A DNA stretch of 64,000 nt, taken from contig JADJEQ010000046.1 in the NCBI GenBank assembly GCA_016709025.1, forward strand, positions 186,001 to 250,000. Reading direction: 5' to 3'. The notes below the pieces were generated by a model. The model ran no database searches, had not been told where the DNA came from, and saw only the letters and a list, made by a program, of their open reading frames with translations. Shown piece by piece: positions 50,859-59,834 of this stretch (position 1 is the first letter of the stretch; each line of letters opens with the position of its first letter). A program made the translations under genes and the position numbers. Origin of the DNA: Bacteroidales bacterium (GTDB lineage Bacteria > Bacteroidota > Bacteroidia > Bacteroidales > Lentimicrobiaceae).

Positions 50859-52439
50859 ATGAGGAAATTTATTCTGTTTGTTTTATTGCTATTCAGTGCA
50901 ACCGGCACTGTTTTTTCACAGTCAACGGTTGCTGATCCTGAGCGAAAGGATTTTATTTCTACCCTTGGCTTTCTTTCTTCTGATTGGATGGAAGGCCGTG
51001 AGGCCGGATCGAAGGGCAGCTTTTTGGCGGCCGATTATATCGTTTCGCAAATGATGCAGCATGGTTTGAAGCCAGGTACGGGTGTTGGACGGAACAAAAG
51101 TTATTTTCAGGATTTTGATATTATCAGGTATAACACAACTGAGGCTGAGTTTACACTTATTGAACAGATCGGAAAAGGACAGGTCCGGAAAAATCTGATT
51201 TCCGGAGTGGACTATGTAATCGAAGCAGGTCCTGCTGGTTTTCAGATTGAAGCCCAGCTGGTTTTTGTTGGTTATGGTATTTCAGCACCACAGGCAGGCT
51301 ACGACGATTACAGAAAGTTAGATGTCAGTGGTTGTATTGTGGTTGTACTTGACGGCTTTCCGGGCGAAAAGGATACATTGTCCCGGGGTTGGAAACAGTT
51401 TGGCAATAATGCAATGGAAGGTTCATACAGCCTGGAAACCAAGCAGAGAAATGCCATGAAAAACGGAGCGCTGGCTATGGTTGTGATATCTCCCAAAGAA
51501 AATTTTTTCAGGTTCATACGCAATCAGGTTAATAAAAGCACGGATAGGTCAGCATTCCGGGAGATTGTAATGGAGCAGTTTGAATATGTTGATGATAAAT
51601 ATGCGTTACCCGGCGATTCAGCTTTGATTCCATTGTGCTGGCTTGGTAATGAAGCCGCTGCCGGTTTTATTTTCGAAAGTGGCAATGACATCAATGAAAT
51701 TGAAAAGAGAATTGCTACCCGGCTGGTTCCCGAGTCAATGGAAATTAAAGGTAAAAAGGTTGCCATCTCTGCGGATATTAAAGCGGAACCGATCCTTGTA
51801 AGAAATGTTCTCGGACATATAAAGGGTTTGGATACAACCAGAAGTATTGTGATCGGCGCACATTACGATCATCTGGGAATGCGCAATACTCATATTTACA
51901 ACGGTTCGGATGACAATGCATCCGGTGTGGCCGGAATGCTTGCCCTTGCAGGAGCCTGGGTGAGATCAGGTGTAAAGCCACCATGTAACATCATTTTTGC
52001 AGCATGGACTGCCGAGGAAAAGGGTCTGCTGGGCTCTGCATGGTTTGTCCGGAATTTCGACTTCAGCAAACAAAAGGTTCTGCTGAATGTCAATTTCGAT
52101 ATGATTTCCCGCAGCAGTCCGGATGATGTTGAATCAAAAATTGTGAGCGTTGGTTTGCTGAAGGGAACCGATTTCCTGAAGGAAATAGTCAGCAGGCACA
52201 ATCAAAATCTTAAAAGGCCATTTGAACTGGATATCTGGGAAACAAACGGTCCTGGTGGAAGTGATTACGCGCCTTTTGCCATGAAACAAATCCCGGTTAT
52301 GAGTTTCTTCTCCGGCTATCAAGACGATTATCACACACCTCGCGACATTTTTTTCAAGGCCGACCCTGTCAAAATGGATGCAATATTAAAACTGGCCAAT
52401 AGAATAATCCTGGAGTTTTTATCAACCCAAATATTCTAA
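50859..52439 (+). CDS. M28 family zinc aminopeptidase, exported
   Basis: 526 aa with a signal peptide (residues 1-20, TGTVFSQ). A PA-type insertion domain lies at about 120-250 (AQLVFVGYGISAPQAGYDDY; CIVVVLDGFPGEKD). The catalytic domain shows the paired-zinc ligands: His in GAHYDHLGM, Asp in NGSDDNASGVAG, the catalytic Glu in AWTAEEKGLLGS, Asp in VNFDMISR and the final His in DDYHTPRD. It probably releases N-terminal amino acids from peptides in the periplasm or outside the cell. Not obviously linked to neighbours. Confidence 0.93.
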   Translation: MRKFILFVLLLFSATGTVFSQSTVADPERKDFISTLGFLSSDWMEGREAGSKGSFLAADYIVSQMMQHGLKPGTGVGRNKSYFQDFDIIRYNTTEAEFTLIEQIGKGQVRKNLISGVDYVIEAGPAGFQIEAQLVFVGYGISAPQAGYDDYRKLDVSGCIVVVLDGFPGEKDTLSRGWKQFGNNAMEGSYSLETKQRNAMKNGALAMVVISPKENFFRFIRNQVNKSTDRSAFREIVMEQFEYVDDKYALPGDSALIPLCWLGNEAAAGFIFESGNDINEIEKRIATRLVPESMEIKGKKVAISADIKAEPILVRNVLGHIKGLDTTRSIVIGAHYDHLGMRNTHIYNGSDDNASGVAGMLALAGAWVRSGVKPPCNIIFAAWTAEEKGLLGSAWFVRNFDFSKQKVLLNVNFDMISRSSPDDVESKIVSVGLLKGTDFLKEIVSRHNQNLKRPFELDIWETNGPGGSDYAPFAMKQIPVMSFFSGYQDDYHTPRDIFFKADPVKMDAILKLANRIILEFLSTQIF

Positions 52440-52458
52440 CCTTCTGTAATTGATTCAA

Positions 52459-52941
52459 ATGGAACAGGAAAAACACGAACCGGAATGTTGCCCGAAATTT
52501 GATCCGGCTCCCTGGGAAAACCAGGTTTTTGAATGGGACAATAAGAAGTTTATCCGCGACAAGGTATTCACCTTCTTCTATATGCCGGTGAATTTTGGCG
52601 GAGCCATGAAGCGCCTGAATGAAAAAGTTGAAAAGGCCGGTGCTTCTATGCCCGATTGGCTTTGCCTGTCAGACCATACCTCGAAATGGAACATGGACCT
52701 CTATCTTGCTGTTGACAGGGAAATACCGGGCGCTGAGAACGCAACACTGAGTGGAAAGTTCTTCAGTAAAGTGTATGAAGGCCCCTATAGCAATACCGGA
52801 AAATGGACGGAAGAATACAAAAAAGCCGCGAAAGAGAAAGGGTTTGAGATTAAGAATTGGTATATGTGGTACACCACCTGCCCAAAATGCGCAAAGAAGT
52901 ACGGAAAAAACTATGTTGTAATTCTTTGCAGAATTGCATAG
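52459..52941 (+). CDS. Cys-rich-ended small protein, possible SOUL/GyrI-like fold
   Basis: 160 aa from the ATG at 52459. I do not recognise a named family with confidence. The middle region (FFYMPVNFGGAMKRLNEKVEKAG, WNMDLYLAVDREIPG, SGKFFSKVYEGPYSNTGKWTEEY) resembles small-molecule-binding GyrI-like or hydrolase-annotated Bacteroidota proteins. Two cysteine pairs, ECCP at the N-terminus and CPKC near the C-terminus, could bind a metal together. No signal peptide. It follows the M28 gene by 19 bases, which suggests a shared transcript. Confidence 0.6.
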   Translation: MEQEKHEPECCPKFDPAPWENQVFEWDNKKFIRDKVFTFFYMPVNFGGAMKRLNEKVEKAGASMPDWLCLSDHTSKWNMDLYLAVDREIPGAENATLSGKFFSKVYEGPYSNTGKWTEEYKKAAKEKGFEIKNWYMWYTTCPKCAKKYGKNYVVILCRIA

Positions 52942-53132
52942 GCGAACAACCAACTTATTCCCGTTGGGTGTTGATAATGAATTCATTATTATGGTTAGAA
53001 TACATCTTAATCAAAATTGGATTGGTTTTGTTTCTAGGCTTCAAAATACAGTGCGTTCAGATGCGGAAAAATAAATTTACTGAATTGACTTTACTTTCTA
53101 AATATAATCTTCTGAAAACTAACAATGTGATG

Positions 53133-54293
53133 ATGAAAAACCTGTTCTTATTTATTTTTTCACTTTTTACCCTCACTGTAAGCGCACAGGTCAAAAATCA
53201 GGACCCCCTTGCAGGAATGATCAACAGCACGCTGATGCACCAGGTAATGAACGATTTCGACCGAAGCATCCCCATTGCTTTCTTCGCACCTGGTTTCTAT
53301 TTTATAGGAAGTATCGACAGTCAAAGCAATCCTTTGTTTAATGAAGGCGATTTTTACGAAAATGAAGAACTTGTTAAATCTTCTTCTTATTATCAGAAAG
53401 AGGTTTTTGATGCTTTGAGTTCCGGCTTAATTTCCTATATACCAGCCGATTCAACAATGCAGGTAAGGGTTATTGATGGGAAAAAACTACTGTTTGAACT
53501 GAAATTTGTTACGAATTCTGATACAATATCATTCACACAAACAGATGCTGAAAGAGGAAAAAGCAAATCGGTAAGTTATTCCGGATCCAAAGTCCTTGCA
53601 GTATCATACAACGATACCGGAAAGGAAATTAACTTCATCAGCAGACTGATTGGAGATTCACTCAGGGTTTCTGAAATGAATGATAAAAATCCAGGCAAAA
53701 GCTTCAGGACCGAAATAAGATACAAAAATGGCTTTCTATCTGAAACTTCGTGGTACAACAAGGTATCGGGTGTTTATGAACTCAAATCAACCGATCATTA
53801 TTACCTGAATGAGATCAACAAACCCGGCCTGATGCAGACCCTCAACAGGAAAGGAATGGTGACAGATTCAACCAACTATTATTATAATGGCGATAAACTG
53901 GTTCATTATCAAAGTTTCAGCGGAGCGAATGAAAAGCTGTCGGTTACTTACATTTACAACCGGGCCGGCAAGCTGGCCGGGAAAACAGTAAAATCTCCGG
54001 CCAGAAATTATTCCGTTGACTATTCCTATGCAGGCGGAAACATCGCCGATATTGAAATAGATGATAAAATCAAGGCATTTGTACGGCATTATGTTTTTAA
54101 AATGGATGTCAACAAGCGCCTGGCCAATGTCGAATATAACACCATCGCCAGGGAGTCATTGGTTGAAAACCTGAAAACCAGGTGGATTTTCAGTTATAAT
54201 ACTGCCGGAAATATCAGTTCGGTAAAAGTACTGGATGGGAAAGGTAATATTACCAAAGAAATTGCAATTGAGTACGTCTTCTATAGTAACTAA
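53133..54293 (+). CDS. Exported hypothetical protein with YD-like repeats
   Basis: 386 aa with a signal peptide (MKNLFLFIFSLFTLTVSAQ); the frame is open far upstream (to 52857), but the ATG pair at 53130/53133 gives a proper signal. The C-terminal half has repeated short strands of the YD/RHS kind (DSTNYYYNGDKLVHYQSFSG, VTYIYNRAGKLAGKTVKS, VDYSYAGGNIADIEI, WIFSYNTAGNISSVKVLDGKG). These suggest a beta-rich extended fold, not a toxin, since no C-terminal effector domain follows. Function unknown. Confidence 0.7.
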   Translation: MKNLFLFIFSLFTLTVSAQVKNQDPLAGMINSTLMHQVMNDFDRSIPIAFFAPGFYFIGSIDSQSNPLFNEGDFYENEELVKSSSYYQKEVFDALSSGLISYIPADSTMQVRVIDGKKLLFELKFVTNSDTISFTQTDAERGKSKSVSYSGSKVLAVSYNDTGKEINFISRLIGDSLRVSEMNDKNPGKSFRTEIRYKNGFLSETSWYNKVSGVYELKSTDHYYLNEINKPGLMQTLNRKGMVTDSTNYYYNGDKLVHYQSFSGANEKLSVTYIYNRAGKLAGKTVKSPARNYSVDYSYAGGNIADIEIDDKIKAFVRHYVFKMDVNKRLANVEYNTIARESLVENLKTRWIFSYNTAGNISSVKVLDGKGNITKEIAIEYVFYSN

Positions 54294-54449
54294 ATTAAGT
54301 TATTTCAATCTAAAACGAATTTCAGTTGATCCGTTTTTATGTTCAGACCGAAATTTTGAATGTTTAATTTTATCCCGGTATCTTTTTGTTATTTATCATA
54401 ATTTTTAATCATACAGTCCGGAATGGATTGATTAAACCTTGTTTCTGTA

Positions 54450-55055
54450 ATGCAAATAAAAGCTGTTATTTTTGACCTTGGCGGTGTATTGATCGACTGG
54501 AATCCCCGTTATGTTTACAGTAAAATCTTTGATAATGAAGCTGATACAGAATGGTTTCTTGAAAATATTTGTACCTCTGACTGGAACCTGAGCATTGATG
54601 CCGGTAAGCCATTCGCCCAGGCAGTAAGGGAACTTGTGGCCCTGAACCCTGAATGGGTAAAGCAGATTGAAGCGTTCCACCTTCGCTGGGAGGAGATGCT
54701 GGGCGGAGATATTCCGGAATCAGTCGAAATACTGAAAAAGATTCAGACCGCCGGATACCCTGTTTTAGGGTTGACCAACTGGTCGGCCGAAACATTCCCC
54801 ATAGCTTACGACCGGTTTAAATTTCTTCAAACCTTCGATGGTATTGTGGTGTCGGGTGCAGAAAAAATCATTAAGCCGGATCCTGCAATATATAAGTTGT
54901 TGCTTGGCCGTTACCGTCTTAATGCAGGTAACTGCCTGTTTATTGACGACAATTACCACAACATTGCTGCTGCTGCTGAAATTGGGTTTGATACCATCCA
55001 TTTTATCAGCTCCGGGCAACTTCTGGATGAACTGCAACAGCGTGATATTCTATAG
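54450..55055 (+). CDS. HAD family phosphatase (YihX-like)
   Basis: 201 aa, cytoplasmic. Motif I is FDLGGVLIDW, motif II GLTNWS, motif III Lys in EKIIKPDPAIY, and motif IV LFIDDNYHNI. The four-helix cap sits between motifs I and II. In motif I the residue two after the nucleophile Asp is Gly rather than Asp (DLGG), as in YihX-type sugar-phosphate phosphatases and the haloacid dehalogenase subgroup. The substrate is not determined. Confidence 0.88.
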   Translation: MQIKAVIFDLGGVLIDWNPRYVYSKIFDNEADTEWFLENICTSDWNLSIDAGKPFAQAVRELVALNPEWVKQIEAFHLRWEEMLGGDIPESVEILKKIQTAGYPVLGLTNWSAETFPIAYDRFKFLQTFDGIVVSGAEKIIKPDPAIYKLLLGRYRLNAGNCLFIDDNYHNIAAAAEIGFDTIHFISSGQLLDELQQRDIL

Positions 55056-55122
55056 AGCTTAGCAATCCGGCACTTCAGAATGTTTTGTAAAATAATTCCG
55101 TGTTCCCGTTTGTTATTTAAGG

Positions 55123-56094
55123 GTGAACAGACTTGTTAACAGTTTTATTACGGGCTTGCTGCAGAGCAACCTGATCATGGCATCGGCTGCGGTGCTGCTT
55201 GCTCTGGCTACTGCCGCACAGGCCGTTGCTGACCTGCATTTACATGCGTTCCATGTTTTGATTTTCGGTGCTTGTTTAGCCGAATACAACCTTCACCGGT
55301 TGTTGAAATTCTATTCACATGGTATCATCCAGAGAACACTGAATAGCAAGTGGATAGCAGGCAATCTTATTTTATCCTGGATTTTTTTTCTTGCGCCGCT
55401 GCTGATCATTCTTGTGTCGTTCTTCCATGTGAATGCTGAAGTAAAACAGGTTTTTCTGATATCAGGATTTGTTACTTTGTTATACTCATTCCCACTGAAT
55501 GGGTGGTTGGGATATTTATCGCTCCGCAAAGTCCCTTTGCTCAAGACTTTTCTTGTTGCTCTTGTCTGGAGTGCTGTTACCGTGCTGATTCCGGTTGCCG
55601 GCAACTACACGGAAATTCCGGCCGGTCACATTTCATGGATTTTTACCGGAAGGTTTTTATTGATTTTTTCACTTGCCCTGCTTTTTGATGAACGCGATGG
55701 TGATACCGACCGTAAGAATGGGATTAAGACTATTCCGAATATCTACGGTCGTAATGTAACTCAGTGGCTGGTGGTGTTGCTGCTGGTTCTGTTTGTTTTT
55801 GATTCTCTTGTGGGAGCAAACCTCAACGGCTCGTTATATCCCTTCGTTTCAGCCTTTCTGATAGCCGCATTGTTGACTTTTCTAACGTTTTGCAACAGAT
55901 GTCGGACAAACTCCTATTTTTATAATGTTTTTCTTGATGGTTCACTGATCATTTACAGTTTGATGGTAATTAGGCGGATGGTTTCTGTTTTCGGGAAGTT
56001 GATTTTTCCCGGTTATCCTTTCTCTTTCTTGTTTATAACAATAGTCTATGGAAACTTTTATAGCCTTGCTGCGGGGAATCAATGTCAGCGGTAA
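55123..56094 (+). CDS. UbiA-like prenyltransferase family membrane protein
   Basis: 323 aa with about nine helices, starting with GTG. The second Asp-rich motif is present as DERDGDTDRKNGIKTIP (D189-D196), typical of UbiA enzymes. The first Asp-rich motif (NDxxDxxxD) is not visible; at the expected place the sequence is CLAEYNLHRLLKF. It could be a divergent or inactive member. The gene ends within the start of the DUF1697 gene, a 47-base overlap in another frame. Confidence 0.72.
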   Translation: MNRLVNSFITGLLQSNLIMASAAVLLALATAAQAVADLHLHAFHVLIFGACLAEYNLHRLLKFYSHGIIQRTLNSKWIAGNLILSWIFFLAPLLIILVSFFHVNAEVKQVFLISGFVTLLYSFPLNGWLGYLSLRKVPLLKTFLVALVWSAVTVLIPVAGNYTEIPAGHISWIFTGRFLLIFSLALLFDERDGDTDRKNGIKTIPNIYGRNVTQWLVVLLLVLFVFDSLVGANLNGSLYPFVSAFLIAALLTFLTFCNRCRTNSYFYNVFLDGSLIIYSLMVIRRMVSVFGKLIFPGYPFSFLFITIVYGNFYSLAAGNQCQR

Positions 56095-56581
56095 AAACCT
56101 GATCAAAATGGCAGAGCTGGTGCAGGCGCTTTCAGATTCGGGAGTCAGCAATGTGAGGACCTACATTCAAAGCGGGAATGTCGTTTTTGAATCCGGAACG
56201 GATATTCCTTTCATTGTTGAAAAACTTATCCAGGATAAAATCCGGGAGCGGTTTGGCCTGGAAGTGCCAGTTCAGGTGTTAAAACGCAGTGAACTGGTAT
56301 ATGTCAGCAATCATAATCCATTTATCAATGACAGAGCACTTCCGGTCGACAAACTCCACCTGACTTTTTTGAATGCCATCCCTGACCCGGCACTGGTAAG
56401 TAAAGCCGGGGCTGGAAGTTTTCTTCCGGATGAGTTTATTGTTAGCGGGAATGCTGTTTTCGTGTATTGTCCTGACGGCTATGGAAGAACCAAACTGACC
56501 AATACTTTTTTTGAGAAAAAGCTAAAGGTGAGTGCCACTACCAGGAACTGGGCCACAGTGAAAAAGTTATGTGAAATGTGA
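56048..56581 (+). CDS. DUF1697 family protein
   Basis: 177 aa, cytoplasmic. METFIALLRGINVSGKNLIKM, VRTYIQSGNVVFES and KLTNTFFEKKLKVSATTRNWATVKKL are the family hallmarks. Function is not established for the family. It overlaps the prenyltransferase-like gene by 47 bases at its start and is closely followed by a GNAT gene. Confidence 0.9.
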   Translation: METFIALLRGINVSGKNLIKMAELVQALSDSGVSNVRTYIQSGNVVFESGTDIPFIVEKLIQDKIRERFGLEVPVQVLKRSELVYVSNHNPFINDRALPVDKLHLTFLNAIPDPALVSKAGAGSFLPDEFIVSGNAVFVYCPDGYGRTKLTNTFFEKKLKVSATTRNWATVKKLCEM

Positions 56582-56627
56582 GGACCCGGGCTTTCAAAAG
56601 TTTCATGCTAACAATGCTAAAGTCGCA

Positions 56628-57167
56628 ATGATCATCACAACCAAAGACCACCGGAAGGTTGAATTTTTAAGATATTCCCCCGGATATTCCGGTAAATTGC
56701 TGATCTATCTGCAGGGGCTCAGCCAGGAAACCCGGAATCGTTTTGGACCTCATTCATTTACAGAAGAAGGAATCGCTGAAGTTTTCAACAGATCCGTTGA
56801 AATATCCGGATACATTGCAACTGAATTGGGTTCGGGTCAGATAGTGGCCTATTCACTGATCATGACTGGATTTCTGCAATCCGACGGCATACGGTATAAG
56901 TTGTATGATGTTCAATTTCCCGGATCCGGTCTCTGCACTTTTGCGCCATCGGTTGGAGATCAATGGCAGAGTTCAGGACTTGGCAGCAGGATGTTTGAAT
57001 TTATCCTGAGCGAGATCAAAAAATCAGGTTTTAACACGATGATTCTCTGGGGTGGCGTTCAGGCAACCAATTACCGGGCGGTCAGCTTTTATCTGAAGCA
57101 TGGCTTTGTTGAAGTTGGAAGGTTTTTTCACAATGGGGAGAATATAGACATGATGCGACATTTGTAA
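56628..57167 (+). CDS. GNAT family N-acetyltransferase
   Basis: 179 aa from the ATG at 56628; the frame continues upstream to 56571 and overlaps DUF1697 by 11 bases, but the longer N-terminus (KCEDPGFQKFH) has no GNAT character. The acetyl-CoA motif A is degenerate as FAPSVGDQWQSSGLGSRMFEFIL, with QSSGLGS as the Q/RxxGxG/A loop, followed by AVSFYLKHGFVEVGRF. The substrate is unknown. Confidence 0.82.
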   Translation: MIITTKDHRKVEFLRYSPGYSGKLLIYLQGLSQETRNRFGPHSFTEEGIAEVFNRSVEISGYIATELGSGQIVAYSLIMTGFLQSDGIRYKLYDVQFPGSGLCTFAPSVGDQWQSSGLGSRMFEFILSEIKKSGFNTMILWGGVQATNYRAVSFYLKHGFVEVGRFFHNGENIDMMRHL

Positions 57168-57321
57168 ATTCCGGACAGAATTTCCGTAATGAGCACAGGT
57201 TCGAAATTGCCGGAAAATTTGTTTGCCAGTCTGGCGATTCACAGACCATTCAGGTATTTTTGCAACAGGTGAATGGTTCTGACGAATCCTGTGGGGAGTA
57301 TAAAAATCAATGTCCTGAACG

Positions 57322-57990
57322 ATGGAAGAAATCATAGAAAAACAATCCAGGCGGGATTTTCTCCGGAAACTCAGCCTGGGAGCAGGCAGCCTGCTGATAG
57401 CCGGTAGTTTCGGTTTCAGCTGGATGATTGATCCGGTTACCGGGAAAGTGAAGGCCATCGTAATTGATTTTTCGAAATGCACCGGCTGTCGCACCTGTGA
57501 AACAGTTTGTGCAGCCCATCATCATCAGATTGAAACAGGGGGTTCTGTGATTCCGGGCATTTCAAATCCATACCAGGCCAACATCAGGGTTCACCACTTC
57601 AATCCCGATGTGGATGTTCCGCTGGTATGTTCCAGGTGTGAAGATGCTCCCTGCATCGATGCCTGCCCGGTAGATCCCGATCCTGAAACAGGCCGTAAGG
57701 CATTGTATCATCACCCGGTTACCGGAGTTCCGGCCAATGATACCGAACGCTGCATCGGTTGCCGCATGTGTGCCCGGGCCTGTGAAAGCATGCGCACCGG
57801 AACCATTCGCCCGAATCCGGGGTCGCACATGCCTGAAGGTATTTGTGATCAGTGCGGGGGTGATCCGCAATGCGTGAAATACTGCCCCTTTAATGCAATC
57901 AGTTTTATTGAAGTTGCGCACGATCGGGAGTTTGCCGGGTTATCGCCTGAGGCTATCGGGCAGTTGCTGATAAAGAAATTTTATTCCTGA
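57322..57990 (+). CDS. Tat-exported ferredoxin-like protein with four [4Fe-4S] clusters
   Basis: 222 aa, DmsB/HycB-type electron-transfer protein. The N-terminus has a twin-arginine signal: QSRRDFLRK at about residues 8-16, then the hydrophobic GAGSLLIAGSFGFSW. Sixteen Cys make four clusters: C53/56/59/63, C103/106/111/115, C144/147/150/154 and C175/178/184/188. The AOR homologue starts two bases after the stop, so the two are almost certainly one complex. The Tat signal implies periplasmic delivery of the folded complex, with the cofactor already inserted. Confidence 0.9.
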   Translation: MEEIIEKQSRRDFLRKLSLGAGSLLIAGSFGFSWMIDPVTGKVKAIVIDFSKCTGCRTCETVCAAHHHQIETGGSVIPGISNPYQANIRVHHFNPDVDVPLVCSRCEDAPCIDACPVDPDPETGRKALYHHPVTGVPANDTERCIGCRMCARACESMRTGTIRPNPGSHMPEGICDQCGGDPQCVKYCPFNAISFIEVAHDREFAGLSPEAIGQLLIKKFYS

Positions 57991-57992
57991 AC

Positions 57993-59834
57993 ATGAACCT
58001 CTCAATGATGGAAAACAATATTCCGGGATATTTCGGCCGTTTACTTGATGTAAACCTTACTACCGGTGAAATTCGCAAAACGCAACTGAGTAAAGAGATT
58101 CTTAAGGATTTTGCCGGTGGACGTGGCCTGGGTATGAAGTTGCTTTTCGACAGACTATCGCGGCCGGGAATCAGCGCATTTTCCCCTGAGAATGTTCTTC
58201 TGTTTATGCCGGGCCCGTTTTCAGGTCTTCCACTGCCATCCTCATCCAGAACATGTGTTGTTACCAAGTCGCCGAGAACTTCCCCGCTTAAGTCGGATTT
58301 CCCGGATGCTTCAACCGTCTCTTACTCTAACATCGGGGGCTTTTTCGGGCCTGAGTTACGATTTGCCGGTTACGACGGATTGGCCATTACCGGAAAGTCA
58401 GAAAAACCGGTTTACCTGTACATCAAAGATGATCAGGTTGAAATCAGAGATGCCTCTGCCTATTGGGGTATGGGAACAGATGAACTTGAGACGAGGCTGA
58501 TCAAAGATCTGGGTTCCGATCGATTCCGTTCATGCTATATCGGGCCGGCCGCTGAAAAGCTTGTACCACTTGCTTCTGTGCTGAATACGGCTGCCAGGGC
58601 TGCCGGCAGGGGAGGCACAGGGGCTGTGATGGGTTCAAAACTACTCAAGGCGGTTTGTGTTTCAGGATCAGGAATCCCGAATGTAGCAGATCCTGTCAGA
58701 TTTCATGAGTTACTCGAAAAAGCCAGGCAATCCTTTTCGGAAGACACGCCATCAAGAAAATGGTGGAGGGAAGGAGGAACCACCAATGCCCTGGAAGAAT
58801 CCAGCCAGGGAGGGACCATGGCGGTGAAGAATTACAGCGAAGGTACCTTTAATGAGGTTCAGAAAATCGGAACCGGTGCATCCCGCAAGGAAATCTGGAA
58901 GCGCGATTTTGCCTGTTATTGCTGTTACCTGGCCTGCAAAAAAAGCGGAATGGCCAAGGGCGCTTATGGCGGGTTGGTTCATGATGGACCTGAATATGAA
59001 ACAGGTTCCATGTTGGGCTCCAATCTGCTGATATCTGATCTGGCCGGTTTAAGTAAGTGTATCGGTGTTGCCGATAACCTCGGGCTGGATATTATTTCGG
59101 CCGGAAACATCATCGGCTTTCTGATGGAAGCGTACGATAAAAGGCTGATAAATAAGGCATTTCTCGACGACATTGACCTTACCTGGGGAAATGTGGATGC
59201 AACCATTGCATTGTTGACAAAAATGGGTGCCAATGAAGGCATCGGAAAAAAAGCCAACCTGGGTGTTAAAAAACTGGCAGAAATTATAGGGCAAGGCTCA
59301 GAGGCTTTTGCAATTCATGTTAAGGGACATGAACTGGCTGGCTGGAATGTTCACAAAGCGGTTGACTGGTTCGGGATTTCCTATACCACGGCCAACCGGG
59401 GTGCCTGCCATATGAACGGGGGTGGCCCCTCACCCCAGAATCAGTCGGCATTGCGCGATTCACTGGGCATCTGCAATTTTGTGGATGAATGGTATATCAA
59501 TGATATTTCCTTTGCCAACATCATGAGCGCCATAACCGGGATCGAATGGACCAATGAATCATTGGAAAAAGTTGGCGAAAGGATCTATAACCTTGAGAAG
59601 ATGTTCAATTACCGTGAGGGCTTCAGGCGTGAAGACGACCGGTTACCTGAAAGATTTTATACAGATGCATATGCCGGTGGTCCTGCAGCCGGAATCAGGG
59701 TTGACAGGCAGCATTTTACACAGCTGATCGAAAGTTACTACGATTTGAGGGGCTGGGATAAGCTCACTTCAAGGCCTACCTCAGCCAAACTGAATGAGTT
59801 GGGGCTTGCATACCTGGATACCGAATACAGGTAA
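57993..59834 (+). CDS. Aldehyde:ferredoxin oxidoreductase family tungsten/molybdenum enzyme
   Basis: 613 aa, the usual AOR length. The N-terminal domain includes FAGGRGLGMKLLFDRL, SSRTCVVTKSPRTSPLKSDF and GGFFGPELRFAGYDGLAITG. A pterin-binding AARAAGRGGTGAVMGSK segment lies at about residues 200-216. The [4Fe-4S] ligands are C308, C311 and C315 (CYCCYLAC), with a later Cys in GICNFVDEW. The enzyme has no own signal peptide, although its two-base-upstream partner has a Tat signal. Substrate is unknown; relatives oxidise aldehydes or reduce carboxylates. Its stop abuts the convergent terC gene with no base between. Confidence 0.88.
   Translation: MNLSMMENNIPGYFGRLLDVNLTTGEIRKTQLSKEILKDFAGGRGLGMKLLFDRLSRPGISAFSPENVLLFMPGPFSGLPLPSSSRTCVVTKSPRTSPLKSDFPDASTVSYSNIGGFFGPELRFAGYDGLAITGKSEKPVYLYIKDDQVEIRDASAYWGMGTDELETRLIKDLGSDRFRSCYIGPAAEKLVPLASVLNTAARAAGRGGTGAVMGSKLLKAVCVSGSGIPNVADPVRFHELLEKARQSFSEDTPSRKWWREGGTTNALEESSQGGTMAVKNYSEGTFNEVQKIGTGASRKEIWKRDFACYCCYLACKKSGMAKGAYGGLVHDGPEYETGSMLGSNLLISDLAGLSKCIGVADNLGLDIISAGNIIGFLMEAYDKRLINKAFLDDIDLTWGNVDATIALLTKMGANEGIGKKANLGVKKLAEIIGQGSEAFAIHVKGHELAGWNVHKAVDWFGISYTTANRGACHMNGGGPSPQNQSALRDSLGICNFVDEWYINDISFANIMSAITGIEWTNESLEKVGERIYNLEKMFNYREGFRREDDRLPERFYTDAYAGGPAAGIRVDRQHFTQLIESYYDLRGWDKLTSRPTSAKLNELGLAYLDTEYR

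Noticed and set aside
54466..54795. Opposite-strand open frames over the HAD and other genes
   Set aside because: They are reverse-frame shadows of clear genes with full domain motifs on the other strand.
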